From Afifellaceae bacterium (lineage in GTDB: Bacteria > Pseudomonadota > Alphaproteobacteria > Rhizobiales > Afifellaceae), in contig JANQKG010000004.1 of NCBI GenBank assembly GCA_028281235.1, positions 62,001 through 126,000 on the forward strand: a stretch of 64,000 nucleotides of DNA, given 5' to 3'. Positions 42,075-51,510 of this stretch are shown here, piece by piece. The notes beneath the pieces are model-generated. The model saw only the letters and a program-made list of their open reading frames with translations. It did not search any database and was not told where the DNA came from. Position 1 is the stretch's first letter, and every line of letters starts with the position of its first letter. The translations under genes and the position numbers were made by a program.

Positions 42075-43492
42075 AGCTTGTATGCCTCCTTGGCGAGCCG
42101 GTAAGCGAGATCGTGCGCCAATTCATGCGCCTCCTCCTCGTCAAGCTGGTGCTCCGCCACAAGCTCGGCCAGGAAGCCGCAATCGATGCGCCGCGCCATG
42201 TCGTGGCGTGCGGGGATGGAGAGGTAGGCGCGCGTGTCGTCGTTGAAGCCGATTGTGTTGTAGAAGCCGGCGGTTTCCGTTGTCAGCTCGCGGAAGCGGC
42301 GCATGCCGCCGGGGCTGTCGAAGAACCACCAGGGCGGCCCGAGCTTAAGGCAGGGATAATGACCGGCGAGCGGCGCAAGCTCGCGTCCGTAGCTGGTCTC
42401 GTCGAGCGTGAACAGAATGAGCGTCAGGGCCGGCTCATTGCCGAAGCGGTCGAGCAGCGGCTTCAGTGCCTTCACATAATCGGTGCGGGTGGGAATATCG
42501 GCGCCCATGTCGCGGCCGAAGCGTGCAAAAACCGCCTGGTTGTGGTTGCGGAACGAGCCGGGATGAAGCTGCATGACGAGCCCGTCGTCGAGGCTCATCG
42601 CCGCCATCTCCGTGAGCATCTGACCGCGGAAGAGATCGGCGTCTTCGGCCGAGACATCGCCGCTGAGGGTTTTGCCGAACAACGCCTCCGCCTCCGTCGA
42701 AGATAGGTTCGCGGTGCGTGCCGTCGCGTGGCCGTGATCGGTAGAGGTTGCCCCAAGGCCCTTGAAAAAGGCGCGGCGCTTGCGATGCGCTTCAAGATAG
42801 CCGGACCAGGAGTGCGTATCGCAGCCGGTGACCTCGCCGAGCGCTTTCAAATTGTCGCGAAAACCCTCGAATTCCGGATCGACGACGGGGTCGGGCCGAT
42901 AGGCCGGCACGACGCGGCCGTCCCATCCGGATTCGCGGATCGCCTGGTGATGCGGCAGCCGATCAAGCGGACTGTCGGTGGTGGCGATCACCTCAATTTT
43001 GAAGCGCTCATAGAGCGCGCGCGGACGGAAATCCGGCGTTGCAAGTGCTGCGCTGATGCGGTCGAAGTAGAGGTCGGCAGTCGCCGCGGAGAGCCGCTCG
43101 GTGAAGCCGAAGAGCGTGGCGAAGACATGGTCGAGCCACATGCGGGTCGGCGTGCCGCGGAAGAGGTGATAGTTGGCGGCGAAGAGCCGCCATACGGCGC
43201 GCGGGTCGAGTGGCTTCCCCTCCCCTTTCTTTGGCCGCACGCCGAGGTCCTCAAGCGCGATGCCCTGGCTATAGAGCATGCGGAACACGTAATGGTCCGG
43301 CACTACAAAAAGCGCGGCCGGGTCAGGGAACGGCCCGTCCTCGGCATACCAGCGCGGGTCGGTGTGGCCGTGCGGTGAGATGATCGGCAGGTCGCGCACG
43401 CGATCGTAAAGCCGCCGGGCAACGGCGCGAATGGCAGGATCGGTCGGCAGCAGCCGATCGTCGTCGATCAGTTTCGGCGCATCTTTGTCCAA
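42071..43492 (-). CDS. uxaC: Uronate (glucuronate) isomerase
   Basis: A 473-residue amidohydrolase-fold isomerase. The N-terminal metal motif is SPHGHTDPRW, followed by VFRMLYSQGI, and the middle has WLDHVFATLFGF and MQLHPGSFRNHN; the C-terminal PWWFFDSPGGMRRF is typical of UxaC. It interconverts glucuronate and fructuronate, or galacturonate and tagaturonate. The TTG start has GGGGGA six bases upstream. It is first in the uxaC-uxuB pair and divergent from manD across a 165-base promoter region. Confidence 0.92.
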   Translation of the reverse strand: MDKDAPKLIDDDRLLPTDPAIRAVARRLYDRVRDLPIISPHGHTDPRWYAEDGPFPDPAALFVVPDHYVFRMLYSQGIALEDLGVRPKKGEGKPLDPRAVWRLFAANYHLFRGTPTRMWLDHVFATLFGFTERLSAATADLYFDRISAALATPDFRPRALYERFKIEVIATTDSPLDRLPHHQAIRESGWDGRVVPAYRPDPVVDPEFEGFRDNLKALGEVTGCDTHSWSGYLEAHRKRRAFFKGLGATSTDHGHATARTANLSSTEAEALFGKTLSGDVSAEDADLFRGQMLTEMAAMSLDDGLVMQLHPGSFRNHNQAVFARFGRDMGADIPTRTDYVKALKPLLDRFGNEPALTLILFTLDETSYGRELAPLAGHYPCLKLGPPWWFFDSPGGMRRFRELTTETAGFYNTIGFNDDTRAYLSIPARHDMARRIDCGFLAELVAEHQLDEEEAHELAHDLAYRLAKEAYKL

Positions 43493-43657
43493 CAGGCGTC
43501 CCCCTCACGCCGCAGGACAAAGCATCCGCCACGTCGCCGCGCAAGGTCGCTCCGCAATGCTCGGCGGCGACCTCGCCCGGCCTGGCATTGATGGGCGCGC
43601 CGAAGGCTGCGATACCATGGTCCAAGGGCGCGCCAATCAACAGACGGGGACCGACGG

Positions 43658-44875
43658 ATGGCCAACACGATCACGGACGCCAAAGTCATCGTCACCTGTC
43701 CCGGCCGCAACTTCGTCACGCTGAAGATCCTGACCAGCGATGGCGTTCACGGCATCGGCGATGCGACGCTGAACGGCCGTGAGCTGGCGGTCGCGTCATA
43801 CCTCAAGGACCATGTCGTGCCGTGCCTGATCGGTCGCGATCCGCACGATATTGAGGACATATGGAACTACCTCGCCAAGGGCGCCTATTGGCGGCGCGGA
43901 CCGGTGACCATGGCGGCGATCGGCGCCGTCGACACCGCACTTTGGGACATCAAGGCCAAGGTGGCCGGCCTGCCGCTTTATCAGCTTCTCGGCGGCAAGA
44001 GCCGCAGCGGCGTGATGGTCTATGGCCACGCCAACGGCAACGACCTGGAGGAAACGGTCGACGCGGTCGGCCAGTATCTTGAGCTTGGCTACAAGGCGGT
44101 GCGCGCCCAGTCGGGCATTCCCGGGCTCGATTCCGTCTACGGCGTGGCGCGTGGCAAGCTGTTCTACGAGCCGGCCGTCAAGGGCGCAGTGCCGGAGGAG
44201 CAGCTTTGGTCAACGGAGAAATATCTCGATTTCGCGCCGAAGCTTTTTGAAGCGGTGCGGGAGCGTTACGGCTTCGGCTTTCATCTTCTGCACGATTGCC
44301 ATCATCGCCTGACGCCGATTGAGGCGGCGCGGCTCGGCAAGAGCCTGGAGCCCTACCGACTCTTCTGGCTGGAGGACCCGACGCCGGCGGAGAACCAGGA
44401 GGCACTGAAGCTCATCCGCGAGCACACCGTGACGCCTATCGCCATCGGCGAAATCTTCAACTCCATCCACGATTGCCGCGACATCCTGCAGAACCAGCAT
44501 TGCGATTATATCCGCGCGGCGGTCGTCCATGCCGGCGGCATCACGCAGCTGAGGAAGATCGCCGCGCTGGCGGAGCTCTATCAAATCCGCACCGGGTGCC
44601 ACGGCGCCACCGACCTCTCGCCGGTGTGCATGGGGGCGGCGCTGCATTTCGATCTTTGGGTGCCGAATTTCGGCATTCAGGAATATATGCGCCATTCGCC
44701 GGAAACCGACGAGGTCTTCCCGCACGCCTATACGTTCGACGACGGCTATCTTCATCCGGGCGAGGCGCCCGGCCATGGCGTCGACATCGATGAAGCGCTG
44801 GCGGCGAAGTTCCCCTATGAGCCTGCCTATCTCCCGGTGGCGCGGCTGGAAGACGGCACGCTGTGGAACTGGTGA
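43658..44875 (+). CDS. manD: D-mannonate dehydratase ManD (enolase superfamily)
   Basis: A 405-residue enolase-superfamily dehydratase with the ManD pattern: [74 protein letters not shown], and [18 protein letters not shown] with His and Asp of the active site, ending in [14 protein letters not shown]. It dehydrates mannonate to 2-keto-3-deoxygluconate using Mg. The ATG has GGGGA seven bases upstream. It is divergent from uxaC-uxuB, which supply its substrate. Confidence 0.93.
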   Translation: MANTITDAKVIVTCPGRNFVTLKILTSDGVHGIGDATLNGRELAVASYLKDHVVPCLIGRDPHDIEDIWNYLAKGAYWRRGPVTMAAIGAVDTALWDIKAKVAGLPLYQLLGGKSRSGVMVYGHANGNDLEETVDAVGQYLELGYKAVRAQSGIPGLDSVYGVARGKLFYEPAVKGAVPEEQLWSTEKYLDFAPKLFEAVRERYGFGFHLLHDCHHRLTPIEAARLGKSLEPYRLFWLEDPTPAENQEALKLIREHTVTPIAIGEIFNSIHDCRDILQNQHCDYIRAAVVHAGGITQLRKIAALAELYQIRTGCHGATDLSPVCMGAALHFDLWVPNFGIQEYMRHSPETDEVFPHAYTFDDGYLHPGEAPGHGVDIDEALAAKFPYEPAYLPVARLEDGTLWNW

Positions 44876-44958
44876 GACGCGGCGCTGACGGCGTTATGCT
44901 TTGACCGGCGGTACTGTTCGGTGCAGCATCGGCGACGTGGACGTTAGTGGGGAATTCA

Positions 44959-45363
44959 ATGAAACGAGCAATCGCCGTGACGATTTTGACCGGTTTTGTG
45001 TTGGCCGCCTGCCAAGGCGAACCAGGGCCGGCCGGTCCGGCGGGACCACAGGGTGAGGCAGGACCGGCGGGGCCGGCCGGACCTGAGGGCCCAGCGGGAC
45101 CGCAAGGTGACGCCGGAGCCCCGGGACCGCAGGGTGAAGCCGGCGCTCCCGGTCCGCAAGGCGAGGCCGGGCCGGCGGGCGAACCCGGCACGGTGATCCG
45201 TGTTGTGACCAGCGCCGGCGAGGCAAGTTGCGACGCCGGCGAAGTGATGGTGAGCGCGCTTTGCGTGAACGCCGCGACTCCCTATCCGCTACAGACCAAG
45301 GAAAATGGTGCGTCGTGCGGGGCCAGCGGCGCTACCGTGCGGATCGCTTGCGCGGCTGAATAG
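44959..45363 (+). CDS. Small lipoprotein with collagen-like Gly-X-Y repeats
   Basis: A 134-residue protein. A lipoprotein signal ([17 protein letters not shown]) puts the lipidated cysteine at residue 18. Directly after come 19 uninterrupted Gly-X-Y triplets (residues 20-76), rich in GPA, GPQ and GEA, with few charged residues other than Glu. The C-terminal 57 residues have four cysteines and resemble a small trimerising or capping domain. It should be anchored in a membrane, probably the outer one, as a collagen-like triple helix with an extended rod. The ATG at 44959 has GGGGA five bases upstream. It stands alone between manD and the convergent Gfo gene. Adhesion or surface display is plausible. 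Confidence 0.88.
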   Translation: MKRAIAVTILTGFVLAACQGEPGPAGPAGPQGEAGPAGPAGPEGPAGPQGDAGAPGPQGEAGAPGPQGEAGPAGEPGTVIRVVTSAGEASCDAGEVMVSALCVNAATPYPLQTKENGASCGASGATVRIACAAE

Positions 45364-45422
45364 CTGCCGCACCAACATCAACAGGCTGCGCCGCCCCGGA
45401 TGGGCCGCGCAGCCTGATTGTG

Positions 45423-46544
45423 TCAGCCCATCAGCGCTGCCGCGTCGGAATCGTCAAGCGCCGGAGGACGCTCCACGGCAGTGGTCATCGCTATCGACCC
45501 ACCCGCGACGATGGCGTTCATGACCTCAAGCACGTGCAGGGCCAAGTCGGCGGAGGCGTGGTTCTTCTCGCCCTTGCGCACGGCAGCTGCCAGTTCCGCA
45601 ACGCCCAGTCCGCGATAATTGGCAAGCCGCGGTGCGTCGCTTGGCCAGTTGGGCACGCCAAGGGGCATGTCGCCGCTGTCATGGGCGACCCAATCCCCGT
45701 CTTGCTTGGTCGTCTCAACCACACCGCCGAAGAAATTCGGGTCAGCGACACGCATCGACCCTTCCGTGCCATAGAGCTCGATCGGCATGTGGCCGTGCTT
45801 CCACACATCCCAGCTGGCGCCGAACGTCATATGCTGACCGCCGGCAAACTCCAGAAGCGACAGCAGCGTGGTCGGGGTCTCCACCTTGATCTTGTCGCCC
45901 TTGCGCGGGCCCTCGGCCGTCACCACACGCTCCGCAAAGCCGGTTGAGCTGACGGCGTGGATGCGGGCGATTGGCCCGAGCAGATTGACCAAAGCGGTGA
46001 TGTAATACGGGCCGATATCGAGGACCGGCCCGGCGCCCGGCTTGAAGAAGAACTCCGGGTCGGGATGCCAATGCTCCATGCCATGCGACATGACGAAAGC
46101 AGCACCGGAGAGAACGGAGCCGATGGCGCCCTCGTCGATCAGCCGGCGCGCAAGCCGTCCGCCCGCGCCCAGAAACGTATCCGGCGCACAGCCGAGCAGC
46201 AGCCCGCGCGTCTCAGCTTCCGCGACCGCCCTCTGCCCCTCGTCGAAATCGACGGCAAGCGGCTTCTCAGAGAACACATGCTTATCCGCCGACAGCGCGT
46301 CGAACGTCACGGAAGCATGCGCATTGGGGATCGTCAGGTTGACGACGATGCCGATGTCGTCGCGCTTCAGAAGCGCATCCACGGAAACCGCGTCAACGCC
46401 GAACTTCTCGCCCTGCGCGGCGGCCGCTTCCGGCCGCATATCCGCACAGGCCCTGACCGCGATGCCGCGATAATCAGGGATGTTGGTGAAGTAGATTGTG
46501 GAGATGTTGCCGCAACCGATGATCCCTACGCCGATCTCTTCCAA
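45423..46544 (-). CDS. Gfo/Idh/MocA-family oxidoreductase
   Basis: A 373-residue NAD(P)-dependent sugar dehydrogenase. The Rossmann motif VGIIGCGNIS and the catalytic EKPLAVDFDEG motif are clear. The start is TTG at 46544, with GGGGAGG five bases upstream; an apparent upstream extension overlaps the neighbouring isomerase gene and is not coding. It lies 11 bases downstream of the isomerase/epimerase gene and shares its operon with the truncated ABC ATPase. It oxidises a sugar or inositol derivative, the identity of which is not determinable here. Confidence 0.9.
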   Translation of the reverse strand: MEEIGVGIIGCGNISTIYFTNIPDYRGIAVRACADMRPEAAAAQGEKFGVDAVSVDALLKRDDIGIVVNLTIPNAHASVTFDALSADKHVFSEKPLAVDFDEGQRAVAEAETRGLLLGCAPDTFLGAGGRLARRLIDEGAIGSVLSGAAFVMSHGMEHWHPDPEFFFKPGAGPVLDIGPYYITALVNLLGPIARIHAVSSTGFAERVVTAEGPRKGDKIKVETPTTLLSLLEFAGGQHMTFGASWDVWKHGHMPIELYGTEGSMRVADPNFFGGVVETTKQDGDWVAHDSGDMPLGVPNWPSDAPRLANYRGLGVAELAAAVRKGEKNHASADLALHVLEVMNAIVAGGSIAMTTAVERPPALDDSDAAALMG

Positions 46545-46555
46545 GGAAGCCTCCC

Positions 46556-47311
46556 CTACCAGGCGGAAACGGTTGCAAACGACCGCCGAGCGAAGCGCTC
46601 GTAGTCGTTGGGATTGTCGTGCTCGATGACGAGGGTTTGGACGCCGGGCGACTTGATCGCCGGCATGAGCTTCGCCCAATCCAGCACGCCGTGACCGACA
46701 TCGGCTTGGCCATCCTCGTCGGCGTTCTCGCCCTTGGGCGCCAGATCCTTGACGTGCAGCGAGGCGACCCGGTCCTTGTATTTGTCGATCCAGGCGGCGG
46801 AATCCTCGCCGGCCCACTCAATCCAGCCGATGTCGACCTGCCATTTCAGGCCTGGCGCTGCACCCAGAATGTGGTCGATCGGATAGGTACCGTCGGCGAG
46901 CTTGACGACCTCAAAGTCGTGATTGTGCCAGGCGAGTGCACCTCCCTCGCCGGCGAGCGCCTGCTGATAGCCGCCCAGCTCCTTGCCGAACGCCTGCCAT
47001 TCATCGGCCGTTTGCGGCCGCTCGTCGGGCGCGACGAAGGGAACGATCATCAGATCGATGCCGAATTCCTTGGCAAGCCTCGCCACGGTCCCAACATCGT
47101 CGCGGAACCGGTCGACGCCGATATGGGCGGTCGGCGTCTTGAGCCCGTGCTTCTCCAAGGCCGCACGCAGCGCGTCCGGCTCGCCGAAGAGCCCGCCATA
47201 GGGCTCAACGTTCTGGTAGCCGATCCCGGCGAGCACACCGAGCTGATCGTCAAGCGGAGGGAACTTCCGGGCCGAATAAAGCTGGAAGGACACACGATCG
47301 ATAATGGTCAA
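46556..47311 (-). CDS. Sugar phosphate isomerase/epimerase (xylose isomerase-like TIM barrel)
   Basis: A 251-residue AP-endonuclease-2-like TIM-barrel protein. Its conserved segments are VSFQLYSARKFPP, GYQNVEPYGGLFG, LAWHNHDFEV, QVDIGWIEWAGED and VASLHVKDLAPKG, with metal ligands Glu, Asp and His as in IolE/IolH-type enzymes. The TTG start has GAGGAG six bases upstream. It is followed by the Gfo/Idh/MocA gene and preceded by the ABC ATPase, a usual sugar-catabolic order. The substrate is unknown. Confidence 0.9.
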   Translation of the reverse strand: MTIIDRVSFQLYSARKFPPLDDQLGVLAGIGYQNVEPYGGLFGEPDALRAALEKHGLKTPTAHIGVDRFRDDVGTVARLAKEFGIDLMIVPFVAPDERPQTADEWQAFGKELGGYQQALAGEGGALAWHNHDFEVVKLADGTYPIDHILGAAPGLKWQVDIGWIEWAGEDSAAWIDKYKDRVASLHVKDLAPKGENADEDGQADVGHGVLDWAKLMPAIKSPGVQTLVIEHDNPNDYERFARRSFATVSAW

Positions 47312-47342
47312 TTGAGACTCCTCGTTACAGACGGGGCATGCC

Positions 47343-47360
47343 TTTCGGGATCATGCTCTA
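47343..47360. repeat. Half copy of the TAGAGCATGATCCCGAAA repeat
   Basis: TTTCGGGATCATGCTCTA lies immediately after the ABC ATPase gene; its CTA (47358-47360) is the complement of the ATPase stop codon. It matches the right arm of the repeats at 37982 and 53302. Confidence 0.6.
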
Positions 47361-48344
47361 AAGACGGACACCGCTCTCTGAGTCAAACAGACTGAGACGG
47401 TCGACCGGGAAGCCGAGCTCCAGATCGTCGCCGGCGCTGAGCGAAGCATCGCCATCGAGCCGCACAGAGAACGGCTCACCGGCGACCTTCGTCCACACCA
47501 GCGTCTCAGCCCCCATCGGCTCAATCAGGTCGGCCGTTGCGGCGTGTGCGGTGCCGCCGTTTGGGCGAAGCTGCACATGTTCTGGTCGGATACCAAGCGT
47601 CACGGGCTGGCCCGGCTGTGGCGTTCCTTTGAATTCGTAGCCGTTCAACGACTGGCGCATGCCCGTCACCTCAAAAGACGGCTCACCGCCATTGGCGGAG
47701 AACTGGCCGGTGAAGAAGTTCATGGACGGCGAACCGACGAAGCCGGCGACGAACCGGTTGGCGGGCTTGTGGTAGATGTTGCGCGGCGCGTCGAGCTGCT
47801 GAATGAGGCCGCCATGCATGACGGCGATGCGGTCGGCGAGCGTCAGCGCCTCGATCTGGTCGTGCGTCACGTAGATCATGGTCGAATTGCCGAGCTCGCG
47901 GTGCAGGCGCTTCAACTCGACCCTCAGCGTCGTGCGCAAGGCCGCATCCAGGTTGGAGTGCGGCTCGTCGAATAAAAAGACATTCGTCTGGCGCACAAGC
48001 GCGCGGCCAATGGCGACGCGCTGGCGCTGACCCCCAGACAACTCAAACGGCCGCCGCTTCATCAACGGCTCAATGTGCAGCAATTCAGCTGCCGCCTTGA
48101 TGCGACGCGCGATCTCGTCCTTGGGCACTTTGGCCATCTTCAGGCCGAAAGAGAGATTTCCCTCCACACTCATGCGCGGATAAAGCGCGTAGGACTGGAA
48201 AACCATGCCGATGCCGCGGTCTTTCGGCTCTTCCCAGGTGACGTTCTTGCCGCCGATCCAGACCTGGCCGCCGGTAATGTCCAGAAGGCCGGCAACAGCA
48301 TTCAGAAGGGTCGACTTGCCACAGCCGGATGGGCCGAGAAGCAC
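47358..48344 (-). pseudogene. Sugar ABC transporter ATPase (UgpC/MalK type), 5'-truncated
   Basis: The remaining 328 residues contain Walker A GPSGCGKST, Q-loop MVFQSYALYPRM, signature [16 protein letters not shown], Walker B VFLFDEPHSNLD (His where Leu is usual), and the C-terminal MalK-type OB domain with GIRPEHV. The first ~30 residues of the family, including the aromatic A-loop residue before KxYG, are missing. Upstream in frame there are only nine further codons (48345-48371) before a TAA at 48372-48374 inside a palindromic operator, and no ribosome site is well placed; GTG 48344 is the first usable codon. No binding protein or permease genes are present. A deletion has probably joined the operon promoter to the middle of the ATPase gene. 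Residual function is unlikely. Confidence 0.75.
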
Positions 48345-48362
48345 AATGAACTCGCGTGTCCT

Positions 48363-48376
48363 TGTAATCGATTACA
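48363..48376. promoter_or_regulatory. LacI-type operator TGTAATCGATTACA
   Basis: A perfect 14-bp palindrome with the central CG typical of LacI-family operators. It lies directly downstream of the -10 box of the minus-strand promoter (48381-48408) and between that promoter and the truncated ATPase. The divergent LacI-family gene begins 59 bases away and is the expected regulator. Confidence 0.8.
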
Positions 48377-48380
48377 TTTC

Positions 48381-48408
48381 ACTTTAGTCAATTGCAGGTG
48401 CCTGTCAA
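48381..48408 (-). promoter_or_regulatory. Sigma-70-like promoter reading into the truncated ABC gene
   Basis: On the minus strand TTGACA (48403-48408) and TAAAGT (48381-48386) are separated by 16 bases, and the LacI-type operator covers the expected start site. This is the layout of a repressible catabolic promoter, left intact although its original first genes appear to have been lost. Confidence 0.65.
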
Positions 48409-48434
48409 CACAATCATTCGGACGATCACACAAA

Positions 48435-49493
48435 TTGGCCCGCGCCACCCGACATAGACGCCGCTCAAACGGGACCGGCTCAACGACTATCCGAGACGTC
48501 GCGGCCAAGGCGGGCGTCTCGACTGCGACGGTCAGCCGCGCGCTAGCAATGCCCGACCAGGTCAGCCCGTCGGCGCGGGCGCGCGTGATGGCGGCCATCC
48601 AGGCCACGGGCTATACGCCGAGCGCGCTCGGCCGCAACTTGCGCTCACAGAGTACGAAGATCGTGCTTGTCGTGGTGCCCAACCTAGCCAATCCGTTCTT
48701 TGCGGAGATCTTGCGCGGCATCGACGATGAGCTCGTGGCTTCCGGTTACGGCCTCGTCATCGGCAATCTCGACAATCTGCCGGATCGCGAGCCGCGCTAT
48801 GTGGACATGGTCTTTGCCCGCCAGGTGGACGGGGTCCTTCTGTTCAGCGGTCGCATCCCGGAGGATTCGGGGCGGCTGATGAACGAAGCGGGGATCCCCG
48901 TGGCGACGGTCTGCGTCAAGATCGCCGGCCTTCCCTATGTGATGGTCAATGACGGCGTCGCCTCCGCACAGGTGATGGAGCATCTCTTTGCGCTCGGTCA
49001 TCGGCGGTTTGGCTTCATCGAGGGCCCTGTCGGCAACATCAACGCAATCGGTCGCAAGAAAGGCTTCCGCAAGGCGCTCAAGAAAGCAGGACTCGACCCA
49101 GACGCGGCGTCCTACTGGCCGGGCGATTTCATGTTTGAATCGGGCGTCGAGGCCGGCAGGCAATTCCTGGCGCTCAAGCGGCGTCCCACCGCCGTCTATG
49201 CCGCGAGCGACCACATGGCGATTGCCTTCATGAAGACGGTCACCGCCGCCGGCGTGCAGATTCCGGAAGAGGTTTCGGTGGTCGGCTTCGACGGCATTGA
49301 GTTCTCCGAATTCGTCACGCCGACGCTGACGACAATCAGCCAGCCGCGGCACGCGCTGGGACGCACCGGCACACAGGTGCTGCTTGAGGCGCTCGGCAGC
49401 GACTGCCGGCCACGCAGCGTTGAGCTCGACGCACCGCTCCTGATCCGCGAAAGCACCGGACCGGCGCCAAAGACGAAACGCCGCCGCGCCTGA
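48435..49493 (+). CDS. LacI-family transcriptional regulator
   Basis: A 352-residue repressor. The helix-turn-helix is TIRDVAAKAGVSTATVSRAL with the hinge helix at SALGRNLRSQ, followed by a periplasmic-binding-protein-like ligand domain (IVLVVVPNLANPFFAEILRG, VDGVLLFSGRIPED, VVGFDGIEFSEFVTPTLTTI). The likely start is TTG 48435, since no in-frame ATG or GTG lies close upstream. It is divergent from the truncated sugar ABC operon and should bind the 14-bp operator between them, relieved by a sugar. Confidence 0.9.
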   Translation: MARATRHRRRSNGTGSTTIRDVAAKAGVSTATVSRALAMPDQVSPSARARVMAAIQATGYTPSALGRNLRSQSTKIVLVVVPNLANPFFAEILRGIDDELVASGYGLVIGNLDNLPDREPRYVDMVFARQVDGVLLFSGRIPEDSGRLMNEAGIPVATVCVKIAGLPYVMVNDGVASAQVMEHLFALGHRRFGFIEGPVGNINAIGRKKGFRKALKKAGLDPDAASYWPGDFMFESGVEAGRQFLALKRRPTAVYAASDHMAIAFMKTVTAAGVQIPEEVSVVGFDGIEFSEFVTPTLTTISQPRHALGRTGTQVLLEALGSDCRPRSVELDAPLLIRESTGPAPKTKRRRA

Positions 49494-49510
49494 GCGTCGC
49501 TAGCCCTTGA

Positions 49511-51328
49511 TCAAACGTGTCCGTCTGGTGTGGCCACGTCGCGGATGCGCAATTGCGGCTTGGGCGACCCGCCCCAATGATCGAGCGACAACGTTCCGGC
49601 CACATGCAGCGGCTTGCCGCGCGCCGCCAAGAGCGCCTGGCCGAGCGGCCTCTCCGCCGCGCGAAACGCCATCGCCTTCAGCGATCCGCCGGCGCCGGCT
49701 GCGAGATTGACGCGGATGTGGCTGCTGCCGGCCTTGTCGGCAAAAGTCACGCGGTGCGCCGGGAAAGCGAATAACGGCTCGGGATTGGCGTTGCCGTACG
49801 GCCCGGCGCGCTCCAGCTCCTCCACCAGCGAAACCGTCGCGCCGCCGCTAGAGAGTGCGCCGTCGATCAGGAGGACACGATCGGCTTCGGCAGCAGCCTC
49901 CACGTCGGCGGCAAGCCGCGCCTCCAAGAAGCCGCGGAGCGCCCCGAGGCGGTCGCGGCGCACCGTGATGCCGGCGGCCATGGCGTGCCCGCCGCCCTTG
50001 ACCAGCAGACCGTCGTCGACGGCGGCGCGGATTGCCGCACCGAGATCGACGCCGGGAATGGAGCGGCCCGACCCTGTCCCGACATCGCCGCCGTTCCAGG
50101 CGATGGCGAAGGCCGGACGCTGAAAGCGCTCTCTCAGGCGGGCAGCGACCAGGCCGACCACACCGGGATGCCAGGTGTCGCGACCGCCGACGATCATGGG
50201 CGGGCCGTCGCCGTCGCCGATCTCTTGTTCCGCCTCGGCCATGGCTTCCGTCACGGCGGCCGCTTCGATGGCCTGACGCTCGGCGTTCAGACGGTCGAGC
50301 AGCGCGGCGATGCGTTCTGCCTCGGCCGGATCGGTGGTCGTCAGAAGCTGTGCGCCGAGTGTTGCCTCGCCGATGCGGCCGCCGGCGTTGATACGCGGGC
50401 CGAGCACGAAGCCGAGATGGCCGACATCGGGCGGGCTCTTGAGCCGCGAGGCGGCAATGAGCGCACGCAAGCCGATGCGCTCCGTGTGGCGGAGCACTAT
50501 CAGCCCTTTCGACACCAAAGCGCGGTTAAGGCCGACCAGCGGAACCACATCACACATTGTGCCAAGCGCCGCCAAATCGAGGACCGTGAGAAGGTCGGGA
50601 AGCGCACCGGCAAAGCCGCGCCGGCGCAGCTCACGCAAGAGCGCAATCGCCGTCAAAAACGTCACGCCGACAGCGGCGAGATGCCCCTCTCCCGACACGT
50701 CGTCGCCGCGGTTCGGATTGACGATCGCCACGGCCGGCGGCAGCTCCGCGCCGACCTGGTGGTGATCGAGCACGACGACATCAACGCCGCGCGCGCGGGC
50801 GCGCTCCAACGCCTCGAAGCTGGCGGAGCCGCAATCGACGCAAACGATGAGCGTCGCGCCGCGGTCGATCAGGTCATCGATCGCCTGCGGGTTGGGGCCA
50901 TAGCCCTCAAAGATGCGGTCGGGGATGTAGATGCGCGGCGGCGCGCCGAGTGCGGACAGCACGCCGTGGAGCAGCGCCGCAGAGGTCGCGCCGTCCACGT
51001 CGTAATCGCCGAAGATCGCCACCGACTCGCGGGCAATCGCCGCATCGGCCAGTCGCGCGGCGGCCTTGTCCATGTCGGTGAGCGATGACGGGTCGACCAT
51101 ATCCTGCCGAAGCGAGGGCGCGAGGTAGGCTTCAACCTCCTCAAGGCCGACGCCACGTCCGGCGAGGACGCGCGCCAGGCTCTCCGACGCCATGCCGCGT
51201 TGTGTGATCGCGGTCGCGATCGCCTCGCCGCGCTCGTTCAGCCGCGCGCACCAGCGCCGCCCGGTGAGCGAGCTTGCAACGCCCAGGAAATCGCGCGGCC
51301 GGTTCGGTTCTTCAGCGAATCCCCACAT
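49511..51328 (-). CDS. recJ: Single-stranded-DNA exonuclease RecJ
   Basis: A 605-residue DHH-superfamily 5'-3' exonuclease. The catalytic motifs are FGDYDVDGATSA, VCVDCGSAS, LDHHQ and NPNRGDD, then the DHHA1 part with the GGGHAMAAG motif and a C-terminal OB fold. It acts in recombination and mismatch repair. Convergent with the LacI gene. Its order next to glpX, hom and the aminotransferase is conserved in rhizobial genomes. Start ATG 51328; the ribosome site is weak. Confidence 0.95.
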   Translation of the reverse strand: MWGFAEEPNRPRDFLGVASSLTGRRWCARLNERGEAIATAITQRGMASESLARVLAGRGVGLEEVEAYLAPSLRQDMVDPSSLTDMDKAAARLADAAIARESVAIFGDYDVDGATSAALLHGVLSALGAPPRIYIPDRIFEGYGPNPQAIDDLIDRGATLIVCVDCGSASFEALERARARGVDVVVLDHHQVGAELPPAVAIVNPNRGDDVSGEGHLAAVGVTFLTAIALLRELRRRGFAGALPDLLTVLDLAALGTMCDVVPLVGLNRALVSKGLIVLRHTERIGLRALIAASRLKSPPDVGHLGFVLGPRINAGGRIGEATLGAQLLTTTDPAEAERIAALLDRLNAERQAIEAAAVTEAMAEAEQEIGDGDGPPMIVGGRDTWHPGVVGLVAARLRERFQRPAFAIAWNGGDVGTGSGRSIPGVDLGAAIRAAVDDGLLVKGGGHAMAAGITVRRDRLGALRGFLEARLAADVEAAAEADRVLLIDGALSSGGATVSLVEELERAGPYGNANPEPLFAFPAHRVTFADKAGSSHIRVNLAAGAGGSLKAMAFRAAERPLGQALLAARGKPLHVAGTLSLDHWGGSPKPQLRIRDVATPDGHV

Positions 51329-51408
51329 CCCGGCGATTATCCCGCCTGGGAGGGAAAGCGTCGATGGGATGGGGTAGAGCTGTGCACATGCTTTCGGCTG
51401 TCATGGCC

Positions 51409-51496
51409 GTAGCCCGGATGGAGCGAAGCGCAATCCGGGATGGCATTGATCGCACGTAGGGATCCCGCATTACGCTGGCGCTCCATGCGGGCTACG
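51409..51496. repeat. Two short palindromes of the GTAGCCCG family, opposite orientation
   Basis: GTAGCCCGGATGGAGCGAAG...ATCCGGGA (51409-51440) is followed by CCCGCATTACGC...GCGGGCTAC (51464-51496). The two are inverted with respect to each other. They occupy the recJ-glpX gap (51329-51662), in which no gene is seen. Confidence 0.7.
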
Positions 51497-51510
51497 ATCG
51501 CCCTCTCGTC

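Noticed and set aside
43614..43621. ACCATGGT palindrome in the uxaC-manD divergent region as an operator.
   Set aside because: Eight bases is too short to separate from chance, and no second copy or longer symmetry was seen.
48345..48434. A sequencing frameshift hiding the N-terminus of the ABC ATPase.
   Set aside because: None of the three minus-strand frames over this stretch encodes the usual KxYG A-loop region; the DNA is promoter and operator, so a deletion fits better.
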